This document shows positions 22,854-33,769 of a DNA stretch of 64,000 bases, piece after piece. The notes beneath the pieces are model-generated. The model was not told the origin of the DNA. It saw only the letters and a list, made by a program, of their open reading frames with translations, and made no database searches. Position 1 is the stretch's first letter, and each line of letters opens with the position of its first letter. The DNA is from Notospermus geniculatus. Its lineage: Eukaryota; Nemertea; Pilidiophora; Heteronemertea; Lineidae. The stretch spans positions 65,372-129,371 of the forward strand of contig NMRB01002025.1 in assembly GCA_002633025.1 (NCBI GenBank), given 5' to 3'. Both the position numbers and the translations under genes were made by a program.

Positions 22854-23473
22854 ATGCCACACAATGCTATCCAAAGTAAACGTCTGAGCTTGAAAATGGC
22901 AGTGGAAACCTTCAAAATTCCACGGAAAACACTTGAACACAAATGGAAGAAACAGCACATGAAGAAGCCTGGCCGTCCAAGGGTAGTCTCAGAGGCTGAA
23001 GAGGATTTTTGTTCAGTACTGCCCTTATCACACTCCAGAATTGGGGCTTCCCATTCGACACAACAGACTTTCGATTAATGGTGAAGTCATATCTAGACAA
23101 AAGTGGCAGAAAATGTTCAGTATAAAAGGAAAACTATACAGGACTTGACTTTTGTCAGTCTTTCATGCAGCACAACAAGAAACTCACTAACAATTCTCAA
23201 ACAACATGAAATGACCCCAAGCCACAGTGGCACCAGAAAGACTTGGAACAGTACTTTGAAAACCTAGCTGAACCCATTTATGATGTTCCACCAAATATCA
23301 TTTTTAATCATGATGAATCAAATTTGTCAGACAACCCAGGTCGAAAGAAGGTCGTCGCCAAAAGAGCAGCAAAATACACGGAATGCATTGTAAACACTTC
23401 AAAATCTGCACAATCTGCACTTACACTCAGTGTTTCAGCTGGTGGTTATTTGCTACCAATCTACATTGTGTAA
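22854..23473 (+). pseudogene. Pogo/Tigger-like transposase, decayed
   Basis: The first frame holds the DNA-binding helix-turn-helix region: AVETFKIPRKTLEHKWKK then a GRPRVVSEAEE turn. After several breaks a second frame (23243-23473) holds the start of the DDE catalytic domain, with IIFNHDESNLSDNPGRKKV, where the first catalytic Asp is present, and SVSAGGYLLPIYIV. Tc1/mariner-type pogo elements cut at TA using a DDE/D triad in the nucleus. Downstream, 23700-24290 shows only weak continuation. Frameshifts in the middle make it inactive. Confidence 0.7.
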
Positions 23474-24554
23474 ATCCTCAGAACTGTGGGATACTTGTGA
23501 AGGTGGCCCAAAGGGCGAACCTTTTTGTGAGGATAGATGCTCATGAAGTGGATAATTGTGTGCGTAAGCTTCTGTTGTACTCTTTGGAAAGTGTAGATCG
23601 AAACTGCTGAACAGTGGAGAGAAGAAAAGAAGGAATATAGGAATAGTCTTACCAGGCACAGCGAAAACCAGTTAATAAGAGACGATGTGAGAGGTATGCC
23701 ATGCAAACAACGAACACGTTGTTGGCATCATTGACATCAGCTGCCCCTTGTATCCAATCAACTCAAGAAAACCAGGTGCAGCTTCGGGGACAACCACTGG
23801 TTACATCCCCAGCTGAGACAGCTTCCGCCTCTGATCACCAATGTGCCCGGGAGTCTCTCTGCTACCAACATGAAAGAACCTGGCACAGATATTTCAACCC
23901 ACCATTTCTCTAACTTGGAGCTGTTGGAAGAGCCACTAGAAGTAGTATTGGACAATCCGTCGATGACCCAGCCAGCTTTGCCACAGCCATATGTAAGCGA
24001 GGAACCTACTACTTACAGTTGCATTCGAGACAAGACCACAAATGCCTGGTTGGGTTTTGACCATCAGTCGGCGTTCGAAACTGCAGACAGAAGGCAAAGT
24101 TGTCGAAGACAAAAGTAGTAAGAAATTGCAAGTGTGGGGCAAGGTTTAGGGAAAGAAGTGTCAAGGCTGTGGTGAACTGCAGCCTGGCTTTTCCCTTGCT
24201 ACTTAGTTGTCATCCCCGTGGCCACCGACTCTTTCTTGTTACCTTTGGTTTCCCCCAGTCAGTGTCCAGTGCTTTTGTGAAAATATGAATTAATCACATT
24301 CAAGTAAAATGAAGTCTTGCGGTATGTTTGGTGGAATGAATGAAGCATTTACATGTATACCTGAAAAAGAAACTGATGTGTTACATTTATTTAGTGGACA
24401 AATTGGCTCACATTAGCAAGGAATATGGTGCTGCTGCTGTTATGGTACGTAAGTTGGCCTAGTCATGTACCATAAATTCCGGACCATGTTTACACGGCGT
24501 CAGTGACGTCGCAATGCATCAGCATGTGTTGGATGCACTACGGCGTCACGTCAC

Positions 24555-25257
24555 ATGGCCCGCAATTTTCGGTACACATCTATAGTTCACAATTCATACG
24601 CAATGTCTTCAAGGGTTGAAATTTCTGCAGAACAAGCAGAACTTTGTCGTATAAAAGCGTATAAGCAGGAGCTCAAATTAGAAAGCGTTCTGCGTCTCCA
24701 ACTGGAGAGTTGGTTTCGCTCCAACGCTAAAAGCGTAAATATTGCACTAGATTTTTTTACTGACCAGCACCCTACCCTAGCAATATTGTCAAGAGTCCTA
24801 GGTAAGACTAACCTTCACTGCCAAAAAGACGGGTCATTTGTCTACCCAAAACTGTATCTTCTTAACATCCGCATGAAGATGCAGGGACGAATAATGCATT
24901 TTCTGTGGGCTGTAGGAATTCCATTGAGGAGTCCATTCACGGCGAAGTTTAATGTTGTTGGATTTAGCCAAAGGCGGACTCATTCAATCTCTTCAAAAAA
25001 TGACGGGATTGACATTTGACGGGCATTTGGAAAAAGTGGGAGCTGGAAAAACTTCCGATTATGTAGCCTGCAGGGAAACGCTCAATGCCTTTTTCATGGG
25101 GGACCGTTATACTCTAACGAGTATTCCACAAACAATCGAGCAGTCGTTGATGGGAAACTTGCATTTGCTGGGTGTGGTAAGCCACAAGTTGCAATCTGCT
25201 CTGATCGCAAAGGCTTTACGATGGCTTATTGGATCGAGTGCAATTTTGTTCAAGTAA
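24555..25257 (+). CDS. Two overlapping hypothetical reading frames, possibly one broken gene
   Basis: A 154-codon frame (24555-25019) overlaps a 101-codon frame (24952-25257). The first starts MARNFRYTSIVHNSY and includes LDFFTDQHPTLAILSRV; the second includes LTFDGHLEKVGAGKTSDYVA. Their overlap and direction suggest a single protein split by a frameshift near 24960-25010. I do not recognise any domain. The mean length and lack of stops over 700 bp are more than chance would usually give, but that is the only support. Confidence 0.3.
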
Positions 25258-25346
25258 GAGCCGGGCACTGTACGAAGAAGAAGTGGAAGTTAATTATCAG
25301 AGGGTTAAAGATAGTGGCCTATGCACCTCAATGATGTGATGCTTGA

Positions 25347-25577
25347 TCTGTACTGCATAAGGGAAACAACGATGTCTACAGGACATGCGTTCTTTCCGAT
25401 GAAGCAGAAGATAAATTTGAACTGTACAAGAATGAAAAAGTGCGAAAATATAATGAGAGGTCGGAGGAAAATGAACAAACTTCAGCCGAGAAAGGGGAAA
25501 TAGACATAAATATGTCTTTACTTGCATATGAATCGAATGCCTGTGTTTTGGTTCTGAAGTTGACTGTAGTGCACTAA
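25347..25577 (+). CDS. Hypothetical Glu/Lys-rich fragment without start codon
   Basis: A 76-codon open stretch with no ATG at its head reads VYRTCVLSDEAEDKFELYK and then a charged helix (VRKYNERSEENEQTSAEK). It may be an exon of the preceding hypothetical gene. Function unknown. Confidence 0.25.
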   Translation, partial: SVLHKGNNDVYRTCVLSDEAEDKFELYKNEKVRKYNERSEENEQTSAEKGEIDINMSLLAYESNACVLVLKLTVVH

Positions 25578-25785
25578 CAGCGAGACTGGTCCAAATCCAA
25601 TGTCACAAATCACCAGTGTTCTAACATTTCTAACCGCCAGAGCCTTGAACTGTTCTGCTCCAAATGTAAAACATGCGACTGAGGGAGGACAAACAGTTGC
25701 AGAAATTCTGGGACATCATTAAATCCATAGGAATACATGACAAACAAAACTCAGAATGGTGATGTATGAAACGTTCATCGGTTCT

Positions 25786-26230
25786 CATCCTCCCACAGCA
25801 GGGGGTTTTACCTCGCTCCTCTTTATCCACTCACACAAACCCCTGCTGAAATACAACAGCCAGTGAATGTGATGTGGCTGTCCATACTCCAGTTGCACTC
25901 CCTGTATTTTAAGGATAACTTGGTGAAGTAAAATTTCATGGTTTCACCCCGTTTGATTTTAAAGTTTTGTGCTTTACAAATCACTTACATCTTTCCAAAA
26001 TTGACTGAATTTTATCACAGAGGTTCTTCCGTTGTATAGGAACGATTCTTATTATTTTTGATTGTTATTATGAGTCATAATTATTTAATATTGACACCCT
26101 GAAAATGCTGCATTCTGATTGGGCAATGGTTTTCTGACCGCCTCTGCTTGCCTGGGAGGCCCAATTTCAGCAGGGCTTTGTGTGGAGTGTATGAAGAGGA
26201 ACGAGACCAAAGCCCTGCTGTGGGAGGATG
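25786..26230. mobile_element. MITE, copy 2, with perfect 9-bp target duplication
   Basis: Same family as 1211-1672. Ends are CATCCTCCCACAGCAGGG and its inverse; atcggttct flanks it on both sides (25777-25785 and 26231-26239). The internal 300 bp match copy 1 closely. The perfect duplication indicates a more recent insertion. Confidence 0.9.
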
Positions 26231-26476
26231 ATCGGTTCTAATCTCGAACCGGAAAGAAACAAACTTATGTCACCAAACTCCCTTGGAAAGTTGATAATCT
26301 GCCACTACCTAAAAACTACAATAACAACAAAGAAGTGCATGTGTTCAAGGACCACAGAATATAGAGAAACATACGGGAACGGCATATCAAGAAACAAGTT
26401 TTATTGAGCCAGTACCAGAGGATAATATTAGTGGAGGACATTAATAATCTCACCTGCAACAAAAGAGGATTCTGAA

Positions 26477-27130
26477 GCCACTCCGATTCGTATTGTATAC
26501 GACTGTAGTGTGGAGCCAAAATGGAGCAATCCCAGCCTCAATGATTGTTTAGAAACAGGACATCTGTTGTTGAATGATCTGGCATCAGTAACGATTAGGT
26601 TTCATCTTCAAAGATACGCCTTCTCCAGCCGGCCATGTCGAATTAGCGGAACCAACGGAAACAACGGAACCAGCGGAACCGGGTCTGCAGCCGATAGAAC
26701 GAACACGTGACTCGTTGTTGCTTCGTTTACCTGTTGACTGAAAGCAACACACAACTCGGTGTTGCTAAGAAACATGCGGCTGCAGTCATGATGTGCGGAT
26801 TGAGACCTACATGTAGGCCCCAGGCTAGGTGTAGGCTAGGCTACTGGTAGGCCTACATGGCCTAGGCCTACCGTAGACCTAGTTTTTTCGGCGCCTAACA
26901 ATTCGATTTCAACAGTGCAGTTATTATTTAAAAAAACAGGATTATGTTTTTCCTTCAAGTTCCGCTGTTTCCGTTGTTTCCGCTGGTTCCGCTAATTCGA
27001 CATGGCCTTCTCAGCCGACATTGAGAAATATGTTCTACATGTTAGATGAGGAAGACTGCAAGTTTACGAATTTCCTCTGGATATCTGATCGTGACGACCC
27101 TGACTTGACTGTATTCCATTCAAAGTTGTC
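26477..27130 (+). pseudogene. BEL/Pao retrotransposon reverse transcriptase fragment
   Basis: The frame reads ATPIRIVYDCSVEPKWSNPS and then SLNDCLETGHLLLNDL, a signature of BEL/Pao RT. It resumes at 27015 after a MITE, with ADIEKYV, and continues in a shifted frame with FTNFLWISDRDDPD. Only the N-terminal RT part is present; it then joins a Gypsy fragment near 27130. Confidence 0.75.
26632..27006. mobile_element. 375-bp MITE inside the BEL/Pao RT
   Basis: Termini GCCATGTCGAATTAGCGG and inverse extend about 48 bp and contain short GGAAC/GGAAAC reiterations. Flanks cttctccagccg (26620-26631) and cttctcagccg (27007-27017) are an 11-bp target duplication with one extra C on the left. Excision with one flank restores the RT frame AFSADIEK. 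Confidence 0.85.
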
Positions 27131-27880
27131 CTGTGTGGAGCAATGTGCACCATTCGTTATGACAATGCCACTTTGACTGTCTGTGATCAACAAATTCCAT
27201 TGCGTAGGCAGACTGAGGAGCCCAGAATCTCCCGTATCATTCTTGGGAAATCAGTGAATATACCTGCACATTCGGAGATGATCGTGCCTGGGAAGTTGGT
27301 CGAGAAGGGAGCTCAGTTGACCCATTAGACATCTGGAATGGTCGAAGCAAAACGTGGTCCATCTGTGTTCACAACTGGATGTACTTTGGTTCAATCTGAT
27401 CATGGCAAGATGCTGGTACGTGTGGCCAATTTCACTGACCAACCTGTAAGAATAAAGACCAACCAGACGCTAGGATGGTTTCACCCATTCAAGGAGATTG
27501 CTGGGAATAAGGCATGCTCTGAGGGAACGGAGGAGAGCAAGGGGACGAGACAGGAGCACTTGGTTGGAGCTGAAGACACAACCGGTGTGGGCATGCCTTA
27601 TAATCCCAGACCTGTCGACTCCCAAGAACAGAACGAGCGGCTGACTTTGCTACTTCAAAATCTGGAGATTGATGCAATCAACCTGACGGAGTCACAACGT
27701 GCGAGCCTGGTGAGCCTAATTCAGGAGTATCAAGACATCTTTGCATGGATGACTTTGATCCTGGCCACACCACAATTGTGGAGCACACGATTGAGAAGGA
27801 GGTCGAACCCATCAAGCAGAGGCGTAGGAGAGTGCCACCCCACATAGGCTATAGCATTTCGTGGATGAAACAACTGATGC
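27131..27880 (+). pseudogene. Ty3/Gypsy fragment, protease-to-RT linker
   Basis: Frames 27143-27328 and 27338-27847 are separated by one TAG codon and together give the region upstream of RT: SEMIVPGKLVEKGAQ, RVANFTDQPVRIKTNQTLG and LIQEYQDIFAW. A one-base shift follows, after which EHTIEKEVEPIKQRRRRVPP is readable just before RT would begin. The fragment ends there. This belongs to a different Gypsy copy than 12239-13440. Confidence 0.75.
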
Positions 27881-28070
27881 TCTAAATTACTATTTCATCG
27901 GTAGGTTGTGGAGAGGTAAAATCAAATGCTCGATGGAATGATATTCGAACATTTTTTACACTGTAAATGCACATGACAAAGCATCATTATTAGAATTCAT
28001 CTCATTTTCCTTTTTATGTCATCAACTATTGTAAAGACGAGCCCTGAAGCCTCGCTGCGCGAGGCATATA

Positions 28071-28213
28071 AGGGATGCAGTGTCTCAGCCTGTGGGAAAA
28101 CAGGGGCGAAAGTATAGCCCCAAGGGTGCCAAATTGGGTGCAAGGGATGCAGTGTCTTAGCCTATGGGAAAACAGGGGCGAAGGTATAGCCCCAAGGGTG
28201 CCAAATTGGGTGT
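28071..28213. repeat. 72-bp tandem repeat, two copies
   Basis: The unit begins AGGGATGCAGTGTCT at 28071 and again at 28143; the copies differ at a handful of bases. Confidence 0.9.
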
Positions 28214-28459
28214 AAATTGTTTGTGTCGGGCAGATGCAGCGAGTACCATTCCAGACAGTCTCAGAGCCAGCCGAGTGACCTGGGCCTACCACTGGTAAAC
28301 ACAGATAAGCAGTATAGGACTCAGGTGAACCTGTCATCTGGTCATGAATAGTTCAGCAAAGAATGTATAGATGGCAGAAGTAGTAACTTGAAAGCTCACA
28401 GCTCTACTTTATATATTAGGGGGATGACAAAGTCAATGGTTAATTTGTGACCAAGCAAA

Positions 28460-28858
28460 ATGACGTACACAAACACACTGCAGCATAGCAAAGTGTCATC
28501 CAAAGTGTTAAGTGAACAGGACATGACATCTTATTTGCGGGGTGAGGGGAAACTAAAAACATTGGCAGCTCTGAAGGCACAGATCAATCTGAGGACTAAA
28601 GTGCTCCAAAAGGATGAAAATGTGATCTTTGCCAGGAAGTCACCTGATGAACTGAAGGACATTCTCCTTTCTTTGATGGCAATGCCCATTACCACAGAAC
28701 TTCAGGATATATTCAACCAGATCTGCAACCCGAATAAAATGCTGAAGATGTCATTCAGTCATCGTTGGGTATCTGAAGGTTCGGCAAAGGCAATATTGTA
28801 CTCGGGGAGATTTGGAGGGGAGTTAGTGAAGAATGAGATTAAGCTTGACTATATATGA
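28460..28858 (+). CDS. Hypothetical helical protein, possibly tail of a mobile-type gene
   Basis: A 132-codon frame contains LKAQINLRTKVLQKDENV and SPDELKDILLSLM. This L-x-QI-x-(R)-x-KVL pattern occurs near the C-termini of several multi-copy invertebrate proteins. No catalytic residues are evident. The frame is intact and ends in a basic then acidic tail. Whether it is a gene by itself or a last exon is unclear. Confidence 0.35.
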   Translation: MTYTNTLQHSKVSSKVLSEQDMTSYLRGEGKLKTLAALKAQINLRTKVLQKDENVIFARKSPDELKDILLSLMAMPITTELQDIFNQICNPNKMLKMSFSHRWVSEGSAKAILYSGRFGGELVKNEIKLDYI

Positions 28859-28920
28859 TGAGGGTAATCAGCATACACGACTGTTGAGGAGGTAGTTGTG
28901 GATATTATTCGTGGAGACCA

Positions 28921-29031
28921 GGGACCTGTTTCATAAAAGTGACTTTAAGCTAAAGATACCTTTAACCAAATGGAAAATGCATTGAAGTTAATGTCACCAT
29001 TAGCTTAAAGTCACTTTATGAAACATGCCCC
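28921..29031. repeat. 111-bp hairpin MITE (copy 2)
   Basis: Same family as 18722-18829. The left arm begins GGGACCTGTTTCATAAAAGT and pairs with the right arm. Confidence 0.8.
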
Positions 29032-29767
29032 TGGACTTGTTGGAGGACTATTCAAAGTCAATGAAGACTTTAAAGCGATGTACTCGGGCTCTGCAGTAAC
29101 TGCACATCGATAGTTCCTCTATTTCCCGCACGATGGCAGTACTATATTTTATGAATGAAATTCCAAGCGAGCCATCTCATTATAATACTACGGAATTTAC
29201 TATGACCAATCAGTAGCGAGGAGGGTGACCATGGAGACATGATTGACAGTGTCACTGACAGTGTCACTCAGTGAGTGATGCCGACGGAGACGACTCGGAG
29301 TCATCCGCAAAACATGCAAAGGATGGTGTTGGCCTGGGTTCAACGACGTTCAGAAGGTACACTACTAAGTCCTCATTAGTGCTACAACAACTTTCTGTCT
29401 TCACACGCCGCCATCTGACTAAACTTGCAGCAGTGGGCGAATTCCCTGGTCAGTCTTCCTCACACTTCGGATTTTTCCGCGCCATGTTTGTTGTCAGTCT
29501 GTCGATCTCGTTCTCGGAAATACCCCGTGAGATTTTGAAATTATTCCGGCAGTAAACACTAATGTCGCCCAAATTCATTGAAATAATATTAATAAAAGAT
29601 TTTTCATGGACGTTTTATTGTATAAAACGTAGACGATACCGTAATTTGATGGTTCAAAGGTGCTAGAAATCACACGAGATCAGTTTCAAGAATCCCGCTA
29701 GCTATGAATGAAATTGTGGAGCTATCGCGGGTCGCGATAGTTGAACGAGATTTCATTTTCAACCCTC

Positions 29768-30010
29768 GCGACAAACTGTACAACAGTGCCCATTTTCTCC
29801 ACTACGTTACACAAATAGACACTGTCATCGATCAGTCACCGCCATGTTTGACCGCATCACTCCTCCTAATGGAGTTACCATTAGGGACCGCTTCACAATG
29901 GTAAGGAATCCTTACACATATTATTGCGCTGCACTTCTTTTCAACATGGCGGTGGCTGATCGATACTAGAGGGTGTTAGAGTATTTGGAACGCCCTCTAG
30001 TGTCAAGAAT
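29768..30010. repeat. Interspersed repeat shared with 60600-60855
   Basis: Long matching stretches include TTCTCCACTACGTTACACAAA and GACCGCATCACTCCTCCTAA without the rare mismatches. Both copies end near CCCTCTAGTGTCAAGA. The two copies lie 30 kb apart in the same orientation. Confidence 0.85.
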
Positions 30011-30494
30011 GCCCTCGCGAGTACATCGCTTTAAGGTTCACACGGATCGAGCCCTGTACGTCGCTCTTGTGAAAAAGTTGTTCTGTCCAAAGAATGTGGA
30101 CCAGTCAAAGCTAACTTTTGAAGAGGTGCGACAGCTGACCATCAAGCAACCTGGGGATTCGTTCAACCCTCCCTGGAAATGGTTACCACCGCTCTCGGCA
30201 TTGGAAAAGGTTTGTGACCGTATTGATGCGTCGCTGTCATACATGTTGACAGTTGGTAATCCGCGTGCTGACATTCCACATTATCCGCTCAAAGTTTCCG
30301 ATGACTGCTACGAATATGATTTAGGAGACGAAATACGTGTCAATGAGAAGGAAGACCTCCTTACCATTGGGGAGATTGAAATGAAGGCCAGAGTTATGGA
30401 ATCCTCAAACCGAAAACAGCCAAAGAAGAAACGCCCCTTGACCATGACACCAAGCAGAGTGCGACCATTAAAACGCCGGCAGATTACCCATTGA
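30011..30494 (+). CDS. Hypothetical C-terminal exon, intact frame, basic tail
   Basis: An uninterrupted frame reads RALYVALVKKLFCPKNVD, PPWKWLPPLSALEKVCDRID, and YMLTVGNPRADIPHYPLKV, and ends in a Lys/Arg-rich tail (NRKQPKKKRPLTMTPSRVRP) that looks like a nuclear localisation signal. The listed ATG-type start at 29973 lies in the preceding repeat, so the true 5' limit is probably near 30011. I do not recognise the domain. The proline and tryptophan spacing suggests a folded, conserved module. Confidence 0.4.
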
Positions 30495-30789
30495 TTGTTG
30501 ACAATTTCAGATAATGAATTCTTACTTATTGATGTGACTGGGAGTTTTGTATAAATAATGCTAAATTGTGCCCCTTGTATTTCCCCTGACGGATAACAGT
30601 ATCTGAAAGTTGAGCATCACCTTCGGAAATTGTATGGCAGTTTTTTTAAAAAGGCTGTCACACGCTCTGGTATGGGATATACCCTGACAACACAAGGACT
30701 ATCATTTTGCTCTTTCCAAGTGTGGATAGGCATGACAGAGGACAGATATGTCCCTCATTAGTGCATAGCATCCGCAGTTTCTAAATACT

Positions 30790-31880
30790 GAGATACTTTG
30801 GACTCGGTCCACAGAATGGATACTACCAAATTCCCATGTGCATAAACTTCTTGGGCGCGTTGCCTCAGACAATTCATTACTCTAGAAGCTGCCAAAGGTG
30901 ACCTGAAAGCTTTCGATACAAACGACAAGAAGTACTTGAAAAATGTTCTCAAGAAAAAACGCTAGCCACCAGCGTCACATGTTCTAGTTTTCATGGCATC
31001 TGATGAGAGACGTAAAAGGAATCCATATGCAGCCCCCGTACAGATCATCCCTGTACAGATCAACGACAACAGAATATCGTACGAAAATGAAACCTTACAA
31101 TGGGATGCAGTCTTCATCTTATTTCCTTTTATTCCTTTTGCAACTGCTTTTCAGGAACGGTTACTGATGGGGAATTCTGTCCCTACGTTCAATGGGCGAA
31201 ACAAGGCGGCTCCATTTATGGCATCTTGTGCATGACGCCAAGCAAGCTACATGTATTTCCAAGATACTCTACTGGACACCCTGATACCAACCAATGGTAG
31301 GCCCCTTGGTAAATTTAAAATTCTCAAAAACTGTCACTTCTGTTTTAGTATCGGCAGTTCAAATGTTTGACTAAGACACCACTCGTGTAGGAAAGACACT
31401 GCCAGGACACTACTGGTGATGCAGAGCACTCTTTCTTTTAGATCTTTAGGACTGTCATTTTTTTATAGTCCTCAATGATGGTGTCCCACTCATGCATACG
31501 GAAAACAAAGTTGCGCCTGTCACCTTAAAACTGCAGTTGTATGGCCTTATACATCAGCAAGGTATCCGCGAAGAAGATGCAATTGAACAAGTGCGCCAAC
31601 AGCTTGTGCCCATGGATATAAAACTTGCCCATGGAGACCAAACTGTCCCGAATCCTATCTGGAAAAACTACGCATTATACTGGCAACTATGCATTTCATG
31701 TCAGTGACATTTTTATTGTAATCCTTTTTGAGGAAGTTGGTGCATGACGTAGTGATTTCTTCATCTTTGCCAAGTTTGCTTTACTTGCATTTTCAGGAAC
31801 AGTTTGGTGTTGATTTCAAGCATCACTTGTACGTGCTCAAAGTTGACCCAGTTACCAAACAAGAAGAAGACAGCCAGTAA
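30790..31880 (+). pseudogene. Decayed paralogue of the gene at 42593-47942
   Basis: Four exon relics align with the better copy: 30790-31110 (KKYLKN, then VFMASDERRKRNPYAAPVQ), 31150-31290 (GTVTDGEF-like nucleotide sequence), 31470-31700 (DGVPLMHTENKVAPVTLKLQ and EEDAIEQVRQQLVP), and 31798-31880 (FGVDFKHHLYV). Acceptors gcttttcag, tttttttatag and cattttcag precede the last three at the same positions and phases as in the other copy. Stops and frameshifts disrupt each exon. Because introns are retained, it arose by DNA duplication or transposition and not by reverse transcription. Confidence 0.75.
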
Positions 31881-31999
31881 ACAGCTATGAGGCGCCATGT
31901 GGGAATTTAATTGTTTACCAAAATTATTTGAAATAATATCATTGTTTCAAACCATAAATGTACGTATTTTGACTTATTTCATCCAATAAAAGTATAACA

Positions 32000-32172
32000 A
32001 AACCATGGAATTATTTTTCAAACCATGAATTAGACTAAACATATGGTTTCATTCAATGAAACTTAGACAAATTCATGGTTTTGAAAACATACCTTGCTTT
32101 CAAACCATAACAAAATCATTTCAAACCATGAAGTTCATGCAAATTCATGGTTTACAAATCACGAAAAATCGG
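32000..32172. repeat. AT-rich region with repeated AAACCATGAA words
   Basis: The word tttcaaaccatgaa and variants occur about six times before the assembly gap. Probably the edge of a satellite-like array lost in the gap. Confidence 0.5.
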
Positions 32173-32674
32173 NNNNNNNNNNNNNNNNNNNNNNNNNNNN
32201 NNNNNNNNNNNNNNNNNNNNNNNNNNNNNNNNNNNNNNNNNNNNNNNNNNNNNNNNNNNNNNNNNNNNNNNNNNNNNNNNNNNNNNNNNNNNNNNNNNNN
32301 NNNNNNNNNNNNNNNNNNNNNNNNNNNNNNNNNNNNNNNNNNNNNNNNNNNNNNNNNNNNNNNNNNNNNNNNNNNNNNNNNNNNNNNNNNNNNNNNNNNN
32401 NNNNNNNNNNNNNNNNNNNNNNNNNNNNNNNNNNNNNNNNNNNNNNNNNNNNNNNNNNNNNNNNNNNNNNNNNNNNNNNNNNNNNNNNNNNNNNNNNNNN
32501 NNNNNNNNNNNNNNNNNNNNNNNNNNNNNNNNNNNNNNNNNNNNNNNNNNNNNNNNNNNNNNNNNNNNNNNNNNNNNNNNNNNNNNNNNNNNNNNNNNNN
32601 NNNNNNNNNNNNNNNNNNNNNNNNNNNNNNNNNNNNNNNNNNNNNNNNNNNNNNNNNNNNNNNNNNNNNNNNNN
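32173..32674. other. Assembly gap (502 N)
   Basis: Undetermined bases between the decayed paralogue region and the second pogo-like transposase. Confidence 1.
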
Positions 32675-33525
32675 CCCCTGAGGGATCTTGTCTTGGCAGG
32701 TCAAAGTCTGGACGGATGGATGCAGAGATTTTCTTGCCCTTCCTTAAAAACGCCAAGATGAAGATCCCCGTTGTCTCTTGTTTGTTGACGGGCACAGTTC
32801 TCACATTGTTGGAGCGGCAGGTTACCTTTAATTCTTGAACATTGGTGCTTTTAATTCCTGAGAAGTGATCACTTGGTTTATGTTGTTTATGTTTCTAAAT
32901 TTAGATTTGTCACATGAGTTGGTGCTTTGTGAACTTTTAATCCTTTGGGTGAATTATTCAAATTGATCTCTTTTGTGTTTTTGCATTCTTTACCCCTGTT
33001 GGAATACTTTTTCTAGTCAGATATCAGATGAAGTAAAGATTTTATACATGAAGGAACCTTGCTGCCAGCTCTGTCAAAAAATTATACAGTCCACTCAAAA
33101 ATTGGAACTCGAATCCCAAACACACATCAACCTTGCTACTGCCACCCTATGCCGTGAAAATGGCATCATACTCTATTGCCTTTCTCACCATTCCTCTCAC
33201 CTCCTTCAGCTGTGTGACGTCTCCTTCTACAAACCTATGAAGACCACCATATTGCCGCCTGTGGCTTCAGAAATGTGGACTTCTCCCTGTGAACCCCAAT
33301 GCTGTCGACAAGTCCAAACTTGCTCCCAGCAAAGTGTGGAAGGAACCCATGGAGCAACAGCCAGAGCCAGAGGTGGTAGCTCTCCCACCAAGAGATGATG
33401 AAAGCCACCCTCTCATGACCGAAGGGACTACTCAATCTGAGACCGAAGGCACCACACAGTCCGAGTCGGAAGAGGAAGAGCCTCCCCAAAGCGTGCGGTT
33501 CGTTGTTGTTGAAGAACAGATGTAG
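32675..33525 (+). pseudogene. Pogo-like transposase, C-terminal half, decayed
   Basis: The first frame gives SKSGRMDAEIFLPFLKNAKM, and after a one-base shift LFVDGHSSHI, where the second catalytic Asp of the DDE domain lies. After further breaks comes CRENGIILYCLSHHSSHLLQ and CDVSFYKPMK, the region around the last acidic residue, and then PNAVDKSKLAPSKVWKEP. This is the C-terminal half of a Tigger/pogo-type transposase. It could be part of the same family as 22854-23473 but is a separate copy. Its N-terminal half would lie in the assembly gap. Confidence 0.7.
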
Positions 33526-33564
33526 AAGCGGAGGGAAACCCGGATACACGAGGAGAATGTTGGT

Positions 33565-33667
33565 GCAGAAATGGTCACGTACGAGGAGGTGGAAAGTGCA
33601 GAAATGGTCACGTACGAGGAGGTGGAAGTTGCAGAAATGGTCACATACGAGGAGGTGGAAGTTGCAG
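33565..33667. repeat. 33-bp tandem repeat, three copies
   Basis: The unit starts gcagaaatggtcacgtacga at 33565, 33598 and 33631. The period is a multiple of three, and in one frame it encodes AEMVTYEEVEV repeatedly. Confidence 0.9.
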
Positions 33668-33769
33668 CGGGGGTTGTGTGCTCTGGTCACGAACTGGGCG
33701 CAACCTGATAAAGGCGCTTAGAGTCTTGTTGGCACGTTAGAGATAACTATCCCTGGTGACGTCAACGAG

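Noticed and set aside
29271-29555. 94-codon plus frame
   Set aside because: No homology pattern, overlaps non-coding repeat-like sequence.
32056-32838. Long frames across the N gap
   Set aside because: They are open only because N carries no stop codons.
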